Positions 1 through 7,865 of a stretch of DNA of 64,000 nt are shown piece by piece. A program made the position numbers and the translations under genes. The stretch covers positions 1 through 64,000 of the forward strand of contig NZ_WRPO01000013.1 in NCBI RefSeq assembly GCF_009746585.1. The letters run 5' to 3'. Position 1 is the stretch's first letter; the number at the start of each line of letters is the position of its first letter. The notes beneath the pieces are model-generated. The model saw only the letters and a program-made list of their open reading frames with translations, ran no database searches and was not told the origin of the DNA. This DNA comes from Novosphingobium aquimarinum (GTDB lineage Bacteria > Pseudomonadota > Alphaproteobacteria > Sphingomonadales > Sphingomonadaceae).

Positions 1-123
1 AAATGACAATCCGGGTGTTGGCGACCCCCGCTCGGGCTACGCCCTCACGGCGCTCGCCAACACCCGGATCAAGTGGCCTGGTTTTACTCCGCCTAATGGA
101 CGACTTTTACTCCGCCGTTGACA
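1..123 (-). mobile_element. Terminal end of an IS21-like insertion sequence (partial)
   Basis: Read on the minus strand, the segment starting at 123 begins TGTCAACGGCGGAGTAAAA and repeats the block GGCGGAGTAAAA about 23 bp further in (plus-strand copies end near 93 and 116). A TG-start terminus with repeated internal binding blocks is typical of IS21-family ends. Further in lies a perfect 16-bp inverted repeat (9-24 and 54-69). Only the last ~120 bp of the element is in the window, so no transposase is visible. The family call is inference from the end structure. Confidence 0.5.
9..69. repeat. Perfect 16-bp inverted repeat, terminator-like
   Basis: ATCCGGGTGTTGGCGA at 9-24 is matched by its exact reverse complement at 54-69, leaving a 29-nt loop. 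It lies just inside the presumed IS end and could end transcription leaving the element. There is no T-run on either side, so a simple Rho-independent terminator is not certain. Confidence 0.6.
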
Positions 124-881
124 TCCTGGACCCGATCGAAATCGTCGACCTGCGGATCGCGGTCCTCACCGGCGAAGACGCCAACCCGCCGGCGATCGCG
201 GTCGCGTGTGACAGCCTCGGACAGCTGGATCTCGGCTGGATCGAAACCGGCGAGGCGCCCACCCCCTGGCGTGCCGCGGCCTATGCGGCGCTCGGCGAAA
301 CCCTCGGCACCGCGCTCCCGATCTTCGGCTACCAGGACCTCTTCGACGAAATCTCCATGTATTACTGGGACGGGGAGATCGACGACGAGGGCGCGCGCCA
401 GAGCCTGATCGCCTATCACGGCCTCAGCGCCGAGGAACTCGAAGAGCAGACCATGCCTTCGGAGATGAACGCGCGCCGGCCTGACTGGATGATCGGCGCG
501 AACGCGGCGAAACCGGCCGCCCTTCCGAAGGGCCTGCGCGAGGCGCTCTGCCAGCTTCGCGACGCGCACAAGGCGCTCAAGCGGCTGCCATCGGACCGCA
601 ACGCCTGGCACTTCGATACCGACATTCTCTACGAATATGTGCCGGGGATCGAGGAATGCTCGTCCCTGCCGCCGTTGACGCTCGTGCCTTTCGATGAGTT
701 CGCGCGCGAGCTCGACGATGTCGCCCGCCACGGCATGGAAATGGGCTTCATGGACGTCTGCGGCATCTGCCCGCTGCCCGATGTCAGCCGGATCGACGAC
801 TGGTTCGCAAGCCTGCGCCTCGGCGTCCAGTTCCTGCTCGCCGCCCAGGACCTCGTCCGCTTCGACCCACCCAATCCGTGA
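96..881 (+). CDS. PRTRC system protein F, 5' end replaced by an IS terminus
   Basis: This gene directly precedes genes that read as PRTRC proteins B, A and ThiF, the position protein F has in this cassette (ParB-Related, ThiF-Related Cassette) of alpha- and betaproteobacterial plasmids; its function is unknown. The open frame continues upstream into the IS-like end, and the first in-frame ATG (96) lies inside that end. Native sequence therefore probably begins after 123, so the N-terminus is lost and the first ~10 residues are encoded by the element. The remaining 260 residues are intact and acidic, with no domain I recognise. It ends 7 nt before the next gene. The name rests on gene order more than on motifs. 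Confidence 0.55.
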   Translation: MDDFYSAVDILDPIEIVDLRIAVLTGEDANPPAIAVACDSLGQLDLGWIETGEAPTPWRAAAYAALGETLGTALPIFGYQDLFDEISMYYWDGEIDDEGARQSLIAYHGLSAEELEEQTMPSEMNARRPDWMIGANAAKPAALPKGLREALCQLRDAHKALKRLPSDRNAWHFDTDILYEYVPGIEECSSLPPLTLVPFDEFARELDDVARHGMEMGFMDVCGICPLPDVSRIDDWFASLRLGVQFLLAAQDLVRFDPPNP

Positions 882-888
882 GGCCGTC

Positions 889-1713
889 ATGTCCGATCAC
901 AGCAGCCACTTCGAAACCACTGGCGGCGGTCTCGTCCTGACCAACGCCGTTCTGCTCTATCAGGCGGGAACGCCCCGCACGCCCAGCCCTTATGGCGCTC
1001 CAAGGCCGGATGCGGCGGCCTTCGCCAGCATGCATGCCGTCGAGCACGATGCGGACGGGCGTCCGACGATCGCCGCCGGCGTGCCCCTGTCGCGGGCACA
1101 GCTGCGCCAATGGACAGAGGCGCTGGGCCGGACCGCGGTTCCAGAGATCCTGCCGGCCAATGTGCTTGTCTCCCACCCGGACGTCCTCGCCTGGTGGGTG
1201 CCGGAGCAGGTGCGCCAAGCCTATTTTGCGCTGTCGTCGCCCCCCGATGGCCTTCGGGCGCTCGCACGGCGCACTACCGTCGCGGTGCCATACCCGGCCC
1301 ATCTGTTCGTCGCCACGCGCTCCGGCCTCGGCGTTTACGCGCTTGCCGCAAGCGAGCGCCCTGCCGCCGACACGCCGGTGCTCCATTCGCCGATCCTCAA
1401 CGTCTTCATCCAAGGCCGGCTGTGCTGGGGCAACATCCCGAGGCCGAAAACACTGGGCGTTGCCGCCATCTCGGAATTCGAGCGCGCGGTGTTCGACAGC
1501 TGGTCAACTCACCCCAACCCCGGCCAGGAGCGGACGGTCACGGGGAAGGGCGGCCTGGTCAGGCTCTGGGACGATCTTGCCGCGCGCGGCGCGCGTCGTT
1601 TTCCGGTGAAGCGGCTCCGATCCTTCCATCCTGCCGCCGGCCAGCGGCAAGTCCGTCCCGCCGCTGATGCGGTCACGGTCGGTATGCTCGTTGCCGCAGC
1701 GGCAGGGAGATGA
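889..1713 (+). CDS. PRTRC system protein B
   Basis: 274 aa. The central part holds a proline- and tryptophan-rich segment (around residues 85-110, LAWWVPEQV) followed by a conserved stretch ending in a short Cys/Gly motif (LCWGNIPRP), the pattern I associate with PRTRC protein B. Its biochemical role is unknown; the family is found only with the other cassette members on plasmids and genomic islands. The ATG at 889 follows the stop of protein F by 7 nt, and the stop overlaps the next gene's ATG (ATGA), so F-B-A are translationally coupled. The start was chosen because the frame upstream of 889 runs antiparallel to F coding sequence. Confidence 0.65.
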   Translation: MSDHSSHFETTGGGLVLTNAVLLYQAGTPRTPSPYGAPRPDAAAFASMHAVEHDADGRPTIAAGVPLSRAQLRQWTEALGRTAVPEILPANVLVSHPDVLAWWVPEQVRQAYFALSSPPDGLRALARRTTVAVPYPAHLFVATRSGLGVYALAASERPAADTPVLHSPILNVFIQGRLCWGNIPRPKTLGVAAISEFERAVFDSWSTHPNPGQERTVTGKGGLVRLWDDLAARGARRFPVKRLRSFHPAAGQRQVRPAADAVTVGMLVAAAAGR

Positions 1714-2465
1714 TCATGATCGCCGAAGATCCGACCGCGGCGGCACTGCTCGCTGTCGTGCCCTGCTATCCGGTGCCATCGAGCGGTGGCTCGCCGGCAC
1801 TCGACGCGCTTCGCGGCAGCCGTGCCGGCCACGGCCTTGCGGTGGGCAAGGATGGCGTAATGCTCATCCTGCGCCGGCCATGGCTTGCTCTCGATGCGCC
1901 GGTGACGCCGCCGATCGCCGCCTATCTTCCTTATGGCAGCATCGGGTCACCCAAGGCCGACCTGCGCTGCGGACTGATCCCTGGCGAGCATCTGGCTGCG
2001 ATCCTCGATCACTTCCGGGCGGCTCTGCCCAACGAGGCTGCGGCCTTCATCCTCTGGAACGAGACGACCAACACGTTCGCGGTCGATTTTCCGGCAATCG
2101 ACGACGCCACGCCGACACGCCTCGTCTATCGCCCCCCGGTCTGCGAGCCGGGCTGGCACATGGTCTGCGACATCCACAGCCACGGGCGGGGGCCCGCCTA
2201 TTTCAGCGCGACCGACGATGCGGACGACGCCCACGCTACGAAAATTTCGCTCGTCATCGGCCGGCTCCACGATCCCGCTGGCCCGGTCATGGCAGCGCGG
2301 CTCTGCGCGGGCGGCATGTTCCTGGCCGTACCGCGCAGTCCATTTTCCGGAGACAATCCATGCAGCCTGAGAGCCCCAAGCGCCACTATCTTCCCGCCGC
2401 CTTCGACAACAGCGCTGTCCGAATCCTGCTCGTGGGATGCGGTGGAAACGGAGCGCAAATGCTGA
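1710..2465 (+). CDS. PRTRC system protein A (JAB/MPN domain)
   Basis: 251 aa. A JAMM-type metallopeptidase motif is visible: a Glu near residue 118, His-Ser-His at 156-158 and a following Ser/Asp cluster (S166, D169-D170). JAB-domain proteins are zinc isopeptidases, and pairing with a ThiF/E1-like protein recalls a minimal ubiquitin-like conjugation/deconjugation set, though no substrate is known for PRTRC. The start overlaps the stop of protein B; a second ATG at 1716 is equally possible. The last ~35 residues are read through the beginning of the ThiF gene (106-nt overlap), which is unusually long and may mean the true C-terminus has shifted frame. Confidence 0.75.
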   Translation: MIMIAEDPTAAALLAVVPCYPVPSSGGSPALDALRGSRAGHGLAVGKDGVMLILRRPWLALDAPVTPPIAAYLPYGSIGSPKADLRCGLIPGEHLAAILDHFRAALPNEAAAFILWNETTNTFAVDFPAIDDATPTRLVYRPPVCEPGWHMVCDIHSHGRGPAYFSATDDADDAHATKISLVIGRLHDPAGPVMAARLCAGGMFLAVPRSPFSGDNPCSLRAPSATIFPPPSTTALSESCSWDAVETERKC

Positions 2466-3130
2466 TGGGGCTCGCCTCGCTCGATACCGCATTGCGCGCA
2501 ATTTCCTCACGCTCGCTCGAGGTCACCGTGGTCGACGAAGACATCGTCACCGAGGCGAATCTCGGCCGCCAGCCCTTCTACCGCTGCGATCTCGGCAATT
2601 CGAAGGCGAGGACGCTGACCGAACGGATCAACCTTGCCCATGGTCTGGCCTGGAAGGCGGTCCACGGCCGCGCACCCGGAGCGATCGGCGTCGACAACAG
2701 CCATGTGCTCATCAGCTGCGTCGACACGGCCTCGGCCCGCCGCGCGCTGGGCGCGGCGCTGCAGGATGCGCGGAACCCGCCCATCTATTGGTTGGACCTC
2801 GGCAACCGCGCCAGCGACGGCCAATATCTGATCGGATGCCCGGGCCGTGGAACCGGCCGCGACGATAATCGCCTTCCAACGGTGCTCGAGGCTTTTCCCG
2901 AACTCGCCGACGAGGGCCTGGCCGAAGACGATGCGCCCTCCTGTTCGGTCGCCGAGGCGCTCGAGCGCCAGTCGCTCTTCGTCAACCGGGTGCTTGCGAG
3001 CCACGCGCTGGCGCTCCTGTTCGATCTGCTCGGACGCGGGTCGATTGGCCACGCCGGCGCCTTCGTGAATCTTGCCACCGGGTACAGCGTTCCGATCCCG
3101 CTACCTATGAAGGTCGTTTCCCTGTGCTAA
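2360..3130 (+). CDS. PRTRC system ThiF family protein (E1-like adenylyltransferase)
   Basis: 256 aa. The N-terminus has the Rossmann nucleotide motif GCGGNG at residues 26-31, followed by the acidic VVDEDIV strand and an NLGRQ-type segment, as in ThiF/MoeB/E1 enzymes that adenylate the C-terminus of a small protein. I see no ThiF-like zinc CxxC pairs. With protein A (JAB peptidase) next to it, the cassette carries both an activating and a cleaving enzyme. The ATG at 2360 lies inside the 3' end of protein A. The longer open frame to 1667 is an out-of-frame read of protein A, so I take the internal start that gives the glycine motif its usual distance from the N-terminus. Confidence 0.8.
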   Translation: MQPESPKRHYLPAAFDNSAVRILLVGCGGNGAQMLMGLASLDTALRAISSRSLEVTVVDEDIVTEANLGRQPFYRCDLGNSKARTLTERINLAHGLAWKAVHGRAPGAIGVDNSHVLISCVDTASARRALGAALQDARNPPIYWLDLGNRASDGQYLIGCPGRGTGRDDNRLPTVLEAFPELADEGLAEDDAPSCSVAEALERQSLFVNRVLASHALALLFDLLGRGSIGHAGAFVNLATGYSVPIPLPMKVVSLC

Positions 3131-3134
3131 AGCA

Positions 3135-3193
3135 GGTGGCTCGCCACCCCTGTGAACGGTGATGGTCCGGTTGCGTCACCGCGCTCGGACCAT
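3135..3193. terminator. Hairpins between convergent ThiF and MucR-like genes
   Basis: Two inverted repeats fill the 67-bp gap between convergent genes: GGTGGC/GCCACC (3135-3140, 3143-3148) and ATGGTCCG/CGGACCAT (3162-3169, 3186-3193). They probably act as a bidirectional terminator; no long T-run is present. Confidence 0.45.
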
Positions 3194-3197
3194 AGCA

Positions 3198-4124
3198 TTA
3201 TTCTGCCGAGGCCGTTTCAGCAGGAGCGATTTCGACCGGTGCTGTCGGCGGGGTGTCAGCTTTCGTCGCACGGCTGCGCTTTGGCTTTGCAGGCTCGACA
3301 GCCGCTGCCGGTTTCCCTTTGCCGATGGCGGCCTTGGCGTTCGACGTTTTTGGCGAGGCCTTTGCAGGGGCTGCCTTCGCGCGCGGCCCGCGAGCGGGCG
3401 TCGCCTTCACTTGCGCAGCTTCGCTGGCAGTCGCTTCGGGCGTTGGGGCCGGCTCGCCTGCCGGCGCCGCAACGGTCTCGGCGACAGCGCTGGGCTTGCC
3501 CTTCCCGGCTACGGCATTGGGCTTCGCCTTAGTTGCCGGGGCAGAGGCATTCACTCGAGCCTTGCGCACCGGCGCGGGCACTTCCGCGACCACTTCCGCA
3601 GGCGCCACTTCGGCTGCCGGGGCTTCGCTGCCCGCCTCGGCTAGCGCCGGATTAGCGGCGACGTCCTTCCGCTTGCCGCCAAGACCAAGTTTCAGGGCGG
3701 CCTCCCGGCGCGCGGCGGAATAACCGGGTGCGACCATGGGATAGTCCGCGGGCAGATCATAGCGCGCGCGATATTCTGCGGGCGTCAGGCCGTGAGTCGA
3801 GAGATGGCGTTTCAGGGACTTATAAGGCTTGCCGTCGATCAGGCTCAGTATCTGATCGGGCGACGCAAGGCTTGCATCTACCGTCACCGCTGGCTTGAAC
3901 TCGGGGGCTGGTGTCGGCGGCACAGCCGCTGGTTCAACTGACACCGGCGCGGACACTGTCTCTTCAGGGGCTGGCGACACCACTGGTGCATCGCCCAACA
4001 AGGCTTTTCGAGTTCCCTCGACCAGCGCGGGCAGTTCGCTGCTCGGCACGGTGTTGTTCGCAAAATAGGCGCTGAGCAGCGCCACGGTCAGAGACATCAC
4101 GTCCGACTGTTCGGCCTCGGCCAT
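3198..4124 (-). CDS. MucR/Ros-type transcriptional regulator with long Ala/Pro/Lys tail
   Basis: 308 aa. Residues 85-150 match the MucR core: a DG-K-YKSLKRHLSTHGLTPAEYR stretch (split here), then DLPADYPMVAPGY and a closing LGLG. MucR proteins are H-NS-like regulators that bind AT-rich promoters. At the zinc-finger position where MucR/Ros usually has Cys (ICLEDG) this protein has Ser94 (ILSLIDG), so zinc binding is doubtful. Residues 160-308 are low-complexity Ala/Pro/Lys with basic clusters, a histone-like tail not found in ordinary 140-150-aa MucR proteins. The ATG at 4124 is preceded by AAGGAAC at good spacing; the longer frame to 4220 lacks such a site. Confidence 0.75.
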   Translation of the reverse strand: MAEAEQSDVMSLTVALLSAYFANNTVPSSELPALVEGTRKALLGDAPVVSPAPEETVSAPVSVEPAAVPPTPAPEFKPAVTVDASLASPDQILSLIDGKPYKSLKRHLSTHGLTPAEYRARYDLPADYPMVAPGYSAARREAALKLGLGGKRKDVAANPALAEAGSEAPAAEVAPAEVVAEVPAPVRKARVNASAPATKAKPNAVAGKGKPSAVAETVAAPAGEPAPTPEATASEAAQVKATPARGPRAKAAPAKASPKTSNAKAAIGKGKPAAAVEPAKPKRSRATKADTPPTAPVEIAPAETASAE

Positions 4125-4455
4125 GCAGGTTCCTTCTTTTGTTTGGATAGACTGGTCTTGACCCATGCGTGATTGCGCAAGCGTAAACAGATACGTGCCG
4201 TCATTCGGCGTGCAAGTCAAAGGGAGGGAGAAAGAAACTCATGGATGGCGTGGCGATTGGGCCGCGCAACTGTCTCATCGAGAAAATTTATGGCGGACAG
4301 CTTCGTTGAGGGGCTCTTTCTCCTTCACCTGCTCAAGCAAATGAAGCTGCATTGAGTGAAGAGCCTCTCACCAACGAAATCGAGGCGTCTCTTCCGGGCG
4401 CCTGACATTCTCCGCCCGCGAACGGCGGAAAACCAATCATCCGAGGAAATATGTA
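4125..4455. other. 331-bp intergenic region with one long-loop stem
   Basis: This lies between the divergent MucR-like gene and the next plus-strand gene and should hold both promoters. One imperfect inverted repeat is visible: GAGGGGCTCTT (4308-4318) against AAGAGCCTCTC (4359-4369), one mismatch in 11, with a 40-nt loop, in the leader of the downstream gene. I see no convincing open reading frame. Confidence 0.4.
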
Positions 4456-5160
4456 ATGACCGACACCACTTCGTCGGGCGCGCCCGCGCGCCTCTATAGC
4501 CAGACCCCATATGACGATCGAGGCAACTTCCATTATCAGGGCGATCTCTATCGTCCCAGTGATAATCTTGCGACCCTCGCTGGCCGCATCGAACCGCATC
4601 TGGCGCGGTGCTTTCCGAACGCGTCCTTTGCGATCCAGACCCAGAAATTCGCGGGAGGACGCAAGATCACCGCTGAGATCCTCGACTGGCCCGAGGATCT
4701 GACCGGGCGTGACGCTCAGGAGGCCGCGCAGGTCGCGATCCGCGACCAGATGGAGCGGTTCGGAACTACCCGCACCAACCCTCTACAGGACTTCTGGTCC
4801 TGCTCCTTCTACTGCGAAGCGCGCATTGGACAGGTTTATTGGTCGGCGCTCGCGAAACGCAACGGACTGAAGAATCCGGTCGACGCGATCGTATCGCTGG
4901 CCGCCTTCAAGAAGCGCGTAAAAGCGGGCGACGCCCTCAAACTGGTCGATGCGCCGGCAGGGCATCGCGCAATTGGGACCACGCGGACGATCACCAAGGT
5001 GCGCTCGGGCGATCTGATCCTCGAAGGCAAATCCTATCTCGGTTTCCCGCGGGCGTCGGCTTTCGCGTGCGATGGCAAGTTCGTTCGCATCTCGATCGGA
5101 TCGGAATATGAGCCGGACGCCCATCTGCTGTACGAGTGGATAGTGCAAAAGGCCGCGTGA
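4456..5160 (+). CDS. Plasmid protein with LPD29-like N-terminal region
   Basis: 234 aa, function unknown. Residues ~45-75 (LARCFPNASFAIQTQKFAGG followed by a beta strand and a W-P-E/D turn) resemble the LPD29 domain found in large polyvalent proteins of mobile elements. The C-terminal half has a KVRSGDLILEGK segment and no known motif. A GAGGAAA Shine-Dalgarno-like stretch precedes the ATG. The stop is 3 nt before the next gene, so the two are probably co-transcribed. The domain call is from memory of the pattern and is tentative. Confidence 0.55.
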   Translation: MTDTTSSGAPARLYSQTPYDDRGNFHYQGDLYRPSDNLATLAGRIEPHLARCFPNASFAIQTQKFAGGRKITAEILDWPEDLTGRDAQEAAQVAIRDQMERFGTTRTNPLQDFWSCSFYCEARIGQVYWSALAKRNGLKNPVDAIVSLAAFKKRVKAGDALKLVDAPAGHRAIGTTRTITKVRSGDLILEGKSYLGFPRASAFACDGKFVRISIGSEYEPDAHLLYEWIVQKAA

Positions 5161-5163
5161 GAC

Positions 5164-5466
5164 ATGGCCCTCATCGTCAAGGGCGGCGCCGTCTGCCAGA
5201 GCCCTCCGCGTCGGCGCCGACCATTCCGTATCGTGCAGAAGGGCTATCCCGACATCTGGGCGGCTGACTGGGCTGACGCCTCGCGCCTTTACTGCGATCG
5301 GCGGGACATGAACGGCCTGGGCGCAAGTATGTTCCCTGAAGCCACCCTGCTCCTCGAACACATGCCTGTCGGCCGCATCAGCTACAACGGCCGTATCTGG
5401 CTTCCAGGCGAGTGGCGTCCGGACGACCGGCCACTGTACGATAACCAGATCGCGTCCGGCACCTGA
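5164..5466 (+). CDS. Hypothetical protein, small basic N-terminus
   Basis: 100 aa, not recognised. The N-terminus is basic (PPRRRRPFR near residue 15) and the rest is rich in aromatic residues (W33, W36, Y53, W66, W71). It starts 3 nt after the stop of the LPD29-like gene and is followed by a 190-bp gap before the GHKL ATPase gene. Its spacing and codon use match the neighbours, so it is likely to be expressed. Confidence 0.5.
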   Translation: MALIVKGGAVCQSPPRRRRPFRIVQKGYPDIWAADWADASRLYCDRRDMNGLGASMFPEATLLLEHMPVGRISYNGRIWLPGEWRPDDRPLYDNQIASGT

Positions 5467-5659
5467 CCGCGCGCTCTGGTCCTCCCATCCGAAATCGCCG
5501 TCCCGAGGAAACTCCATATCCGCAAGCGGCGTCCGAACGGCGAGCGCTACGTCCACATCGAGACCGAGGCCGAGACCAGCGCCGCTGTGCCTGATCGGTT
5601 GCGAAAGGGGAGAAGGGGAGGGCCGGGGGAGCAGGTCCGCTCTTGTCCAGGAGACCCCG

Positions 5660-7321
5660 ATGCCCCTTCCCACCGTCATCCACAGCCAGGTCGATCCCGC
5701 CGCGATCACCAAGGTGACGCGCCTCTTCAACAACACGCTGGTCGACACCCTGGCTGAGCTCATCCAGAATTCGCGCAGAGCCGGCGCGACGGTCATCGAT
5801 CTCGATGTTGCCGAGGCCGACGGGCAGAGCTGGCTTGTCATCGCGGATGACGGCGCGGGTATCGCCGATCCCGCCGTGATCCTGGCGCTCGGGCGCTCGG
5901 GCTGGGACGACAACATCGCGCGGCGCGAAGACCCTGCCGGCATGGGCGTCTTCAGCCTTGCCGGTCGCCATGTCGAAATCCGCTCCTGCCCGCGCGGTCC
6001 GGGCGAGGGCTGGGCTATCACCATCGGACCAGACCATTGGGAATCGGGCGCACCGATAGCTGTCGCCCCCTGCGATCATGGCTTCGGAACTGCAATCCGT
6101 CTTCTGCTCGACGACGATTGCACTAGGAATCTCGAAGCAGTGGCCAGCGGCGCGGCGCGCTATTGTCCCACACCGATCCGTTTCAACGGCGTACCCCTTA
6201 CGCAAGCCGACTGGCTCGCCGGGGCCGATGTGGTCGAGGAGGTCGATGGCGTGCGGATCGGCCTGTTCACCGACGGGCGCACGACGCCCCATCAACCGCG
6301 CATCAATTTTCACGGCCTCACGGTTCCTTGCGTCCTGCCGTCAGTCGACGAGAAGGATCGCCATTGGTGGGCCCGGGTCGATATCGTCGATGCGCCGGCC
6401 CTGCAGCTCGTCCTGCCGGCCCGCAAGGAGATGGTCGAAAACGCCGCCCTCGAAGCGCTTCGCAATAGGGTGCTCAAGACGATCTACCGGCACATCGCCT
6501 CGCTCGGCAGCCATCGACTGTCTCATGCGCAGTGGACCGAGGCCGCCCAGCTTGGCGTCGATCTGCCCGAGGCGACGCCGCTCTTGCGGGCATGGATCCC
6601 GGCGACTGCCGACCAGAACAGCGGGCGCGAGAGTCAGGGGCTCATCCCCGCCGATAACCTGATGCTCGTCGATGACTTCGGTCCGCCACTCGAACAATGC
6701 GCGGCGTTCGCGCTTGCCCGCGATGGCCGTCTGAGAGGACGCTTGGCTGACCCCGACACTGCCATGGCCGGATATAGCTGGTACGACGCACTGCAGCGCA
6801 TCGCCGCGCTCCGCTTCGAGATCGAGCGCGATGGCCGCGCCCATGTCTTCGACTGCACCGAGCTACCCGGTCTCGAAAGCGGCCCGGTCGAACGGCTCGA
6901 CCTCGTGCTTGAAATCACAGGTCCGCAGCCCGAAACGATTACCGTCCCGGCACCTGTCGTCATCGAATATGACGATGGCCTGTTCTGGACCTTCGAAGAT
7001 GCGAATATCCTGCTGGGCTCTCGCGACGCCGTCTCGCCCGAGGAGCTGGTTGATCTGCTGGAAGCCGCTTGCTTCTGCGCGAGCGACGATCGCGACGCTG
7101 ATAGCTGGGAGACCCAAAACGACCGCTTCCTTCTCGACGCCAGGGAAATGGCTACCCGCCTTCTGCTCGGCGACGATGCCGCGCTCGTCGAGCGCCTGCG
7201 GGCGATCATCGCTTATCGCGCCCAATGGTTCGTGCCCGAAGGCCGGCAGTTCTCGGCGGTGATCGGCCGCGACGCGATCGCCATCGAGCTCCAGCCCACC
7301 AACCAGGTGGCGGCATCCTGA
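5660..7321 (+). CDS. GHKL/Hsp90-like ATP-binding protein
   Basis: 553 aa. The N-terminal ~170 residues carry the Bergerat fold motifs: N box E33...N37 (AELIQNSRRAGA), G1 box DDGAGI at 63-68, and G2-like GMGVFSLAG at 94-102. This fold is shared by MutL, Hsp90, MORC and gyrase. The remaining ~380 residues have no domain I recognise and lack a histidine-kinase phosphoacceptor, so this is not a sensor kinase. Its place among plasmid maintenance genes suggests a role in DNA handling or defence, but that is inference. It opens a tight cluster: the next gene starts 23 nt after its stop. Confidence 0.75.
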   Translation: MPLPTVIHSQVDPAAITKVTRLFNNTLVDTLAELIQNSRRAGATVIDLDVAEADGQSWLVIADDGAGIADPAVILALGRSGWDDNIARREDPAGMGVFSLAGRHVEIRSCPRGPGEGWAITIGPDHWESGAPIAVAPCDHGFGTAIRLLLDDDCTRNLEAVASGAARYCPTPIRFNGVPLTQADWLAGADVVEEVDGVRIGLFTDGRTTPHQPRINFHGLTVPCVLPSVDEKDRHWWARVDIVDAPALQLVLPARKEMVENAALEALRNRVLKTIYRHIASLGSHRLSHAQWTEAAQLGVDLPEATPLLRAWIPATADQNSGRESQGLIPADNLMLVDDFGPPLEQCAAFALARDGRLRGRLADPDTAMAGYSWYDALQRIAALRFEIERDGRAHVFDCTELPGLESGPVERLDLVLEITGPQPETITVPAPVVIEYDDGLFWTFEDANILLGSRDAVSPEELVDLLEAACFCASDDRDADSWETQNDRFLLDAREMATRLLLGDDAALVERLRAIIAYRAQWFVPEGRQFSAVIGRDAIAIELQPTNQVAAS

Positions 7322-7344
7322 CGGCATAATTGGAGGACCAAGCC

Positions 7345-7539
7345 ATGCGATCCATCAAACGAGCGGCGCCGGCCGATCGCGCCGCCGTGGCGGAGGCGAT
7401 TGACCATCTGCGCGCCGCGCGTAACCTTCTCGCCAGGAGCGGCGCCCCGCGTGCCGCCAGGGCCGTTCGCAAGGCACTGCGCAGCGCCGAAGGCGCGGCC
7501 CGGCACGTCAACCATCGTATCCGCAGGAGCCAGACATGA
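7345..7539 (+). CDS. Small basic hypothetical protein
   Basis: 64 aa, Ala/Arg-rich and helical by composition, with no recognised family. The ATG at 7345 is preceded by GGAGG (7332-7336) at 8-nt spacing, which decides this start over the upstream TTG at 7330. Its stop overlaps the start of the next gene by 4 nt (ATGA). Confidence 0.5.
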   Translation: MRSIKRAAPADRAAVAEAIDHLRAARNLLARSGAPRAARAVRKALRSAEGAARHVNHRIRRSQT

Positions 7540-7862
7540 GCCGCTACGAACTGAAGCCGAGGCCCGGAAACGGTGTCATCAAGGCGGTGATCGGATGGGA
7601 TCGCCCGCTGCAGAGCTTCTTCGCGCAAGTCTTCACGCCCACCGAAGACGAGCCCGACGAGGGCGAAGCAACGATCTGGCTCGGCACGGAGCCGGGGGAA
7701 CTGCCGACCCCCGAGGCCGCGATCCGCGTCGTCGAAGCCTATGCGGACATTCCCGAAACGCTGGCGGCGTCCCTCGCCGCCGACCGGCACGCGACCATCG
7801 GGATGGTGGACGGCGTCCACCAGACGCGAGCCAAATTGAGTCTCTTCGGCACTCGCTCCTAA
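7536..7862 (+). CDS. Hypothetical plasmid protein
   Basis: 108 aa, acidic. It has the pattern MSRYELKPR...GVIKAVIGWDRPLQSFFAQVF at the N-terminus (residues 1-33, shown with a gap), a small beta-rich domain I have seen only as an unnamed gene on sphingomonad plasmids. It is coupled to the 64-aa gene by an ATGA overlap and followed immediately by the 591-bp repeat unit. Function unknown. Confidence 0.5.
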   Translation: MSRYELKPRPGNGVIKAVIGWDRPLQSFFAQVFTPTEDEPDEGEATIWLGTEPGELPTPEAAIRVVEAYADIPETLAASLAADRHATIGMVDGVHQTRAKLSLFGTRS

Positions 7863-7865
7863 ACC

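Noticed and set aside
93..890. 265-aa minus-strand open frame opposite PRTRC F
   Set aside because: Antisense shadow of a well-biased gene in GC-rich DNA; unlikely composition and no ribosome site.
4173..4355. 60-aa plus-strand frame in the MucR leader
   Set aside because: No ribosome binding site, overlaps the regulatory region and lacks protein-like composition.
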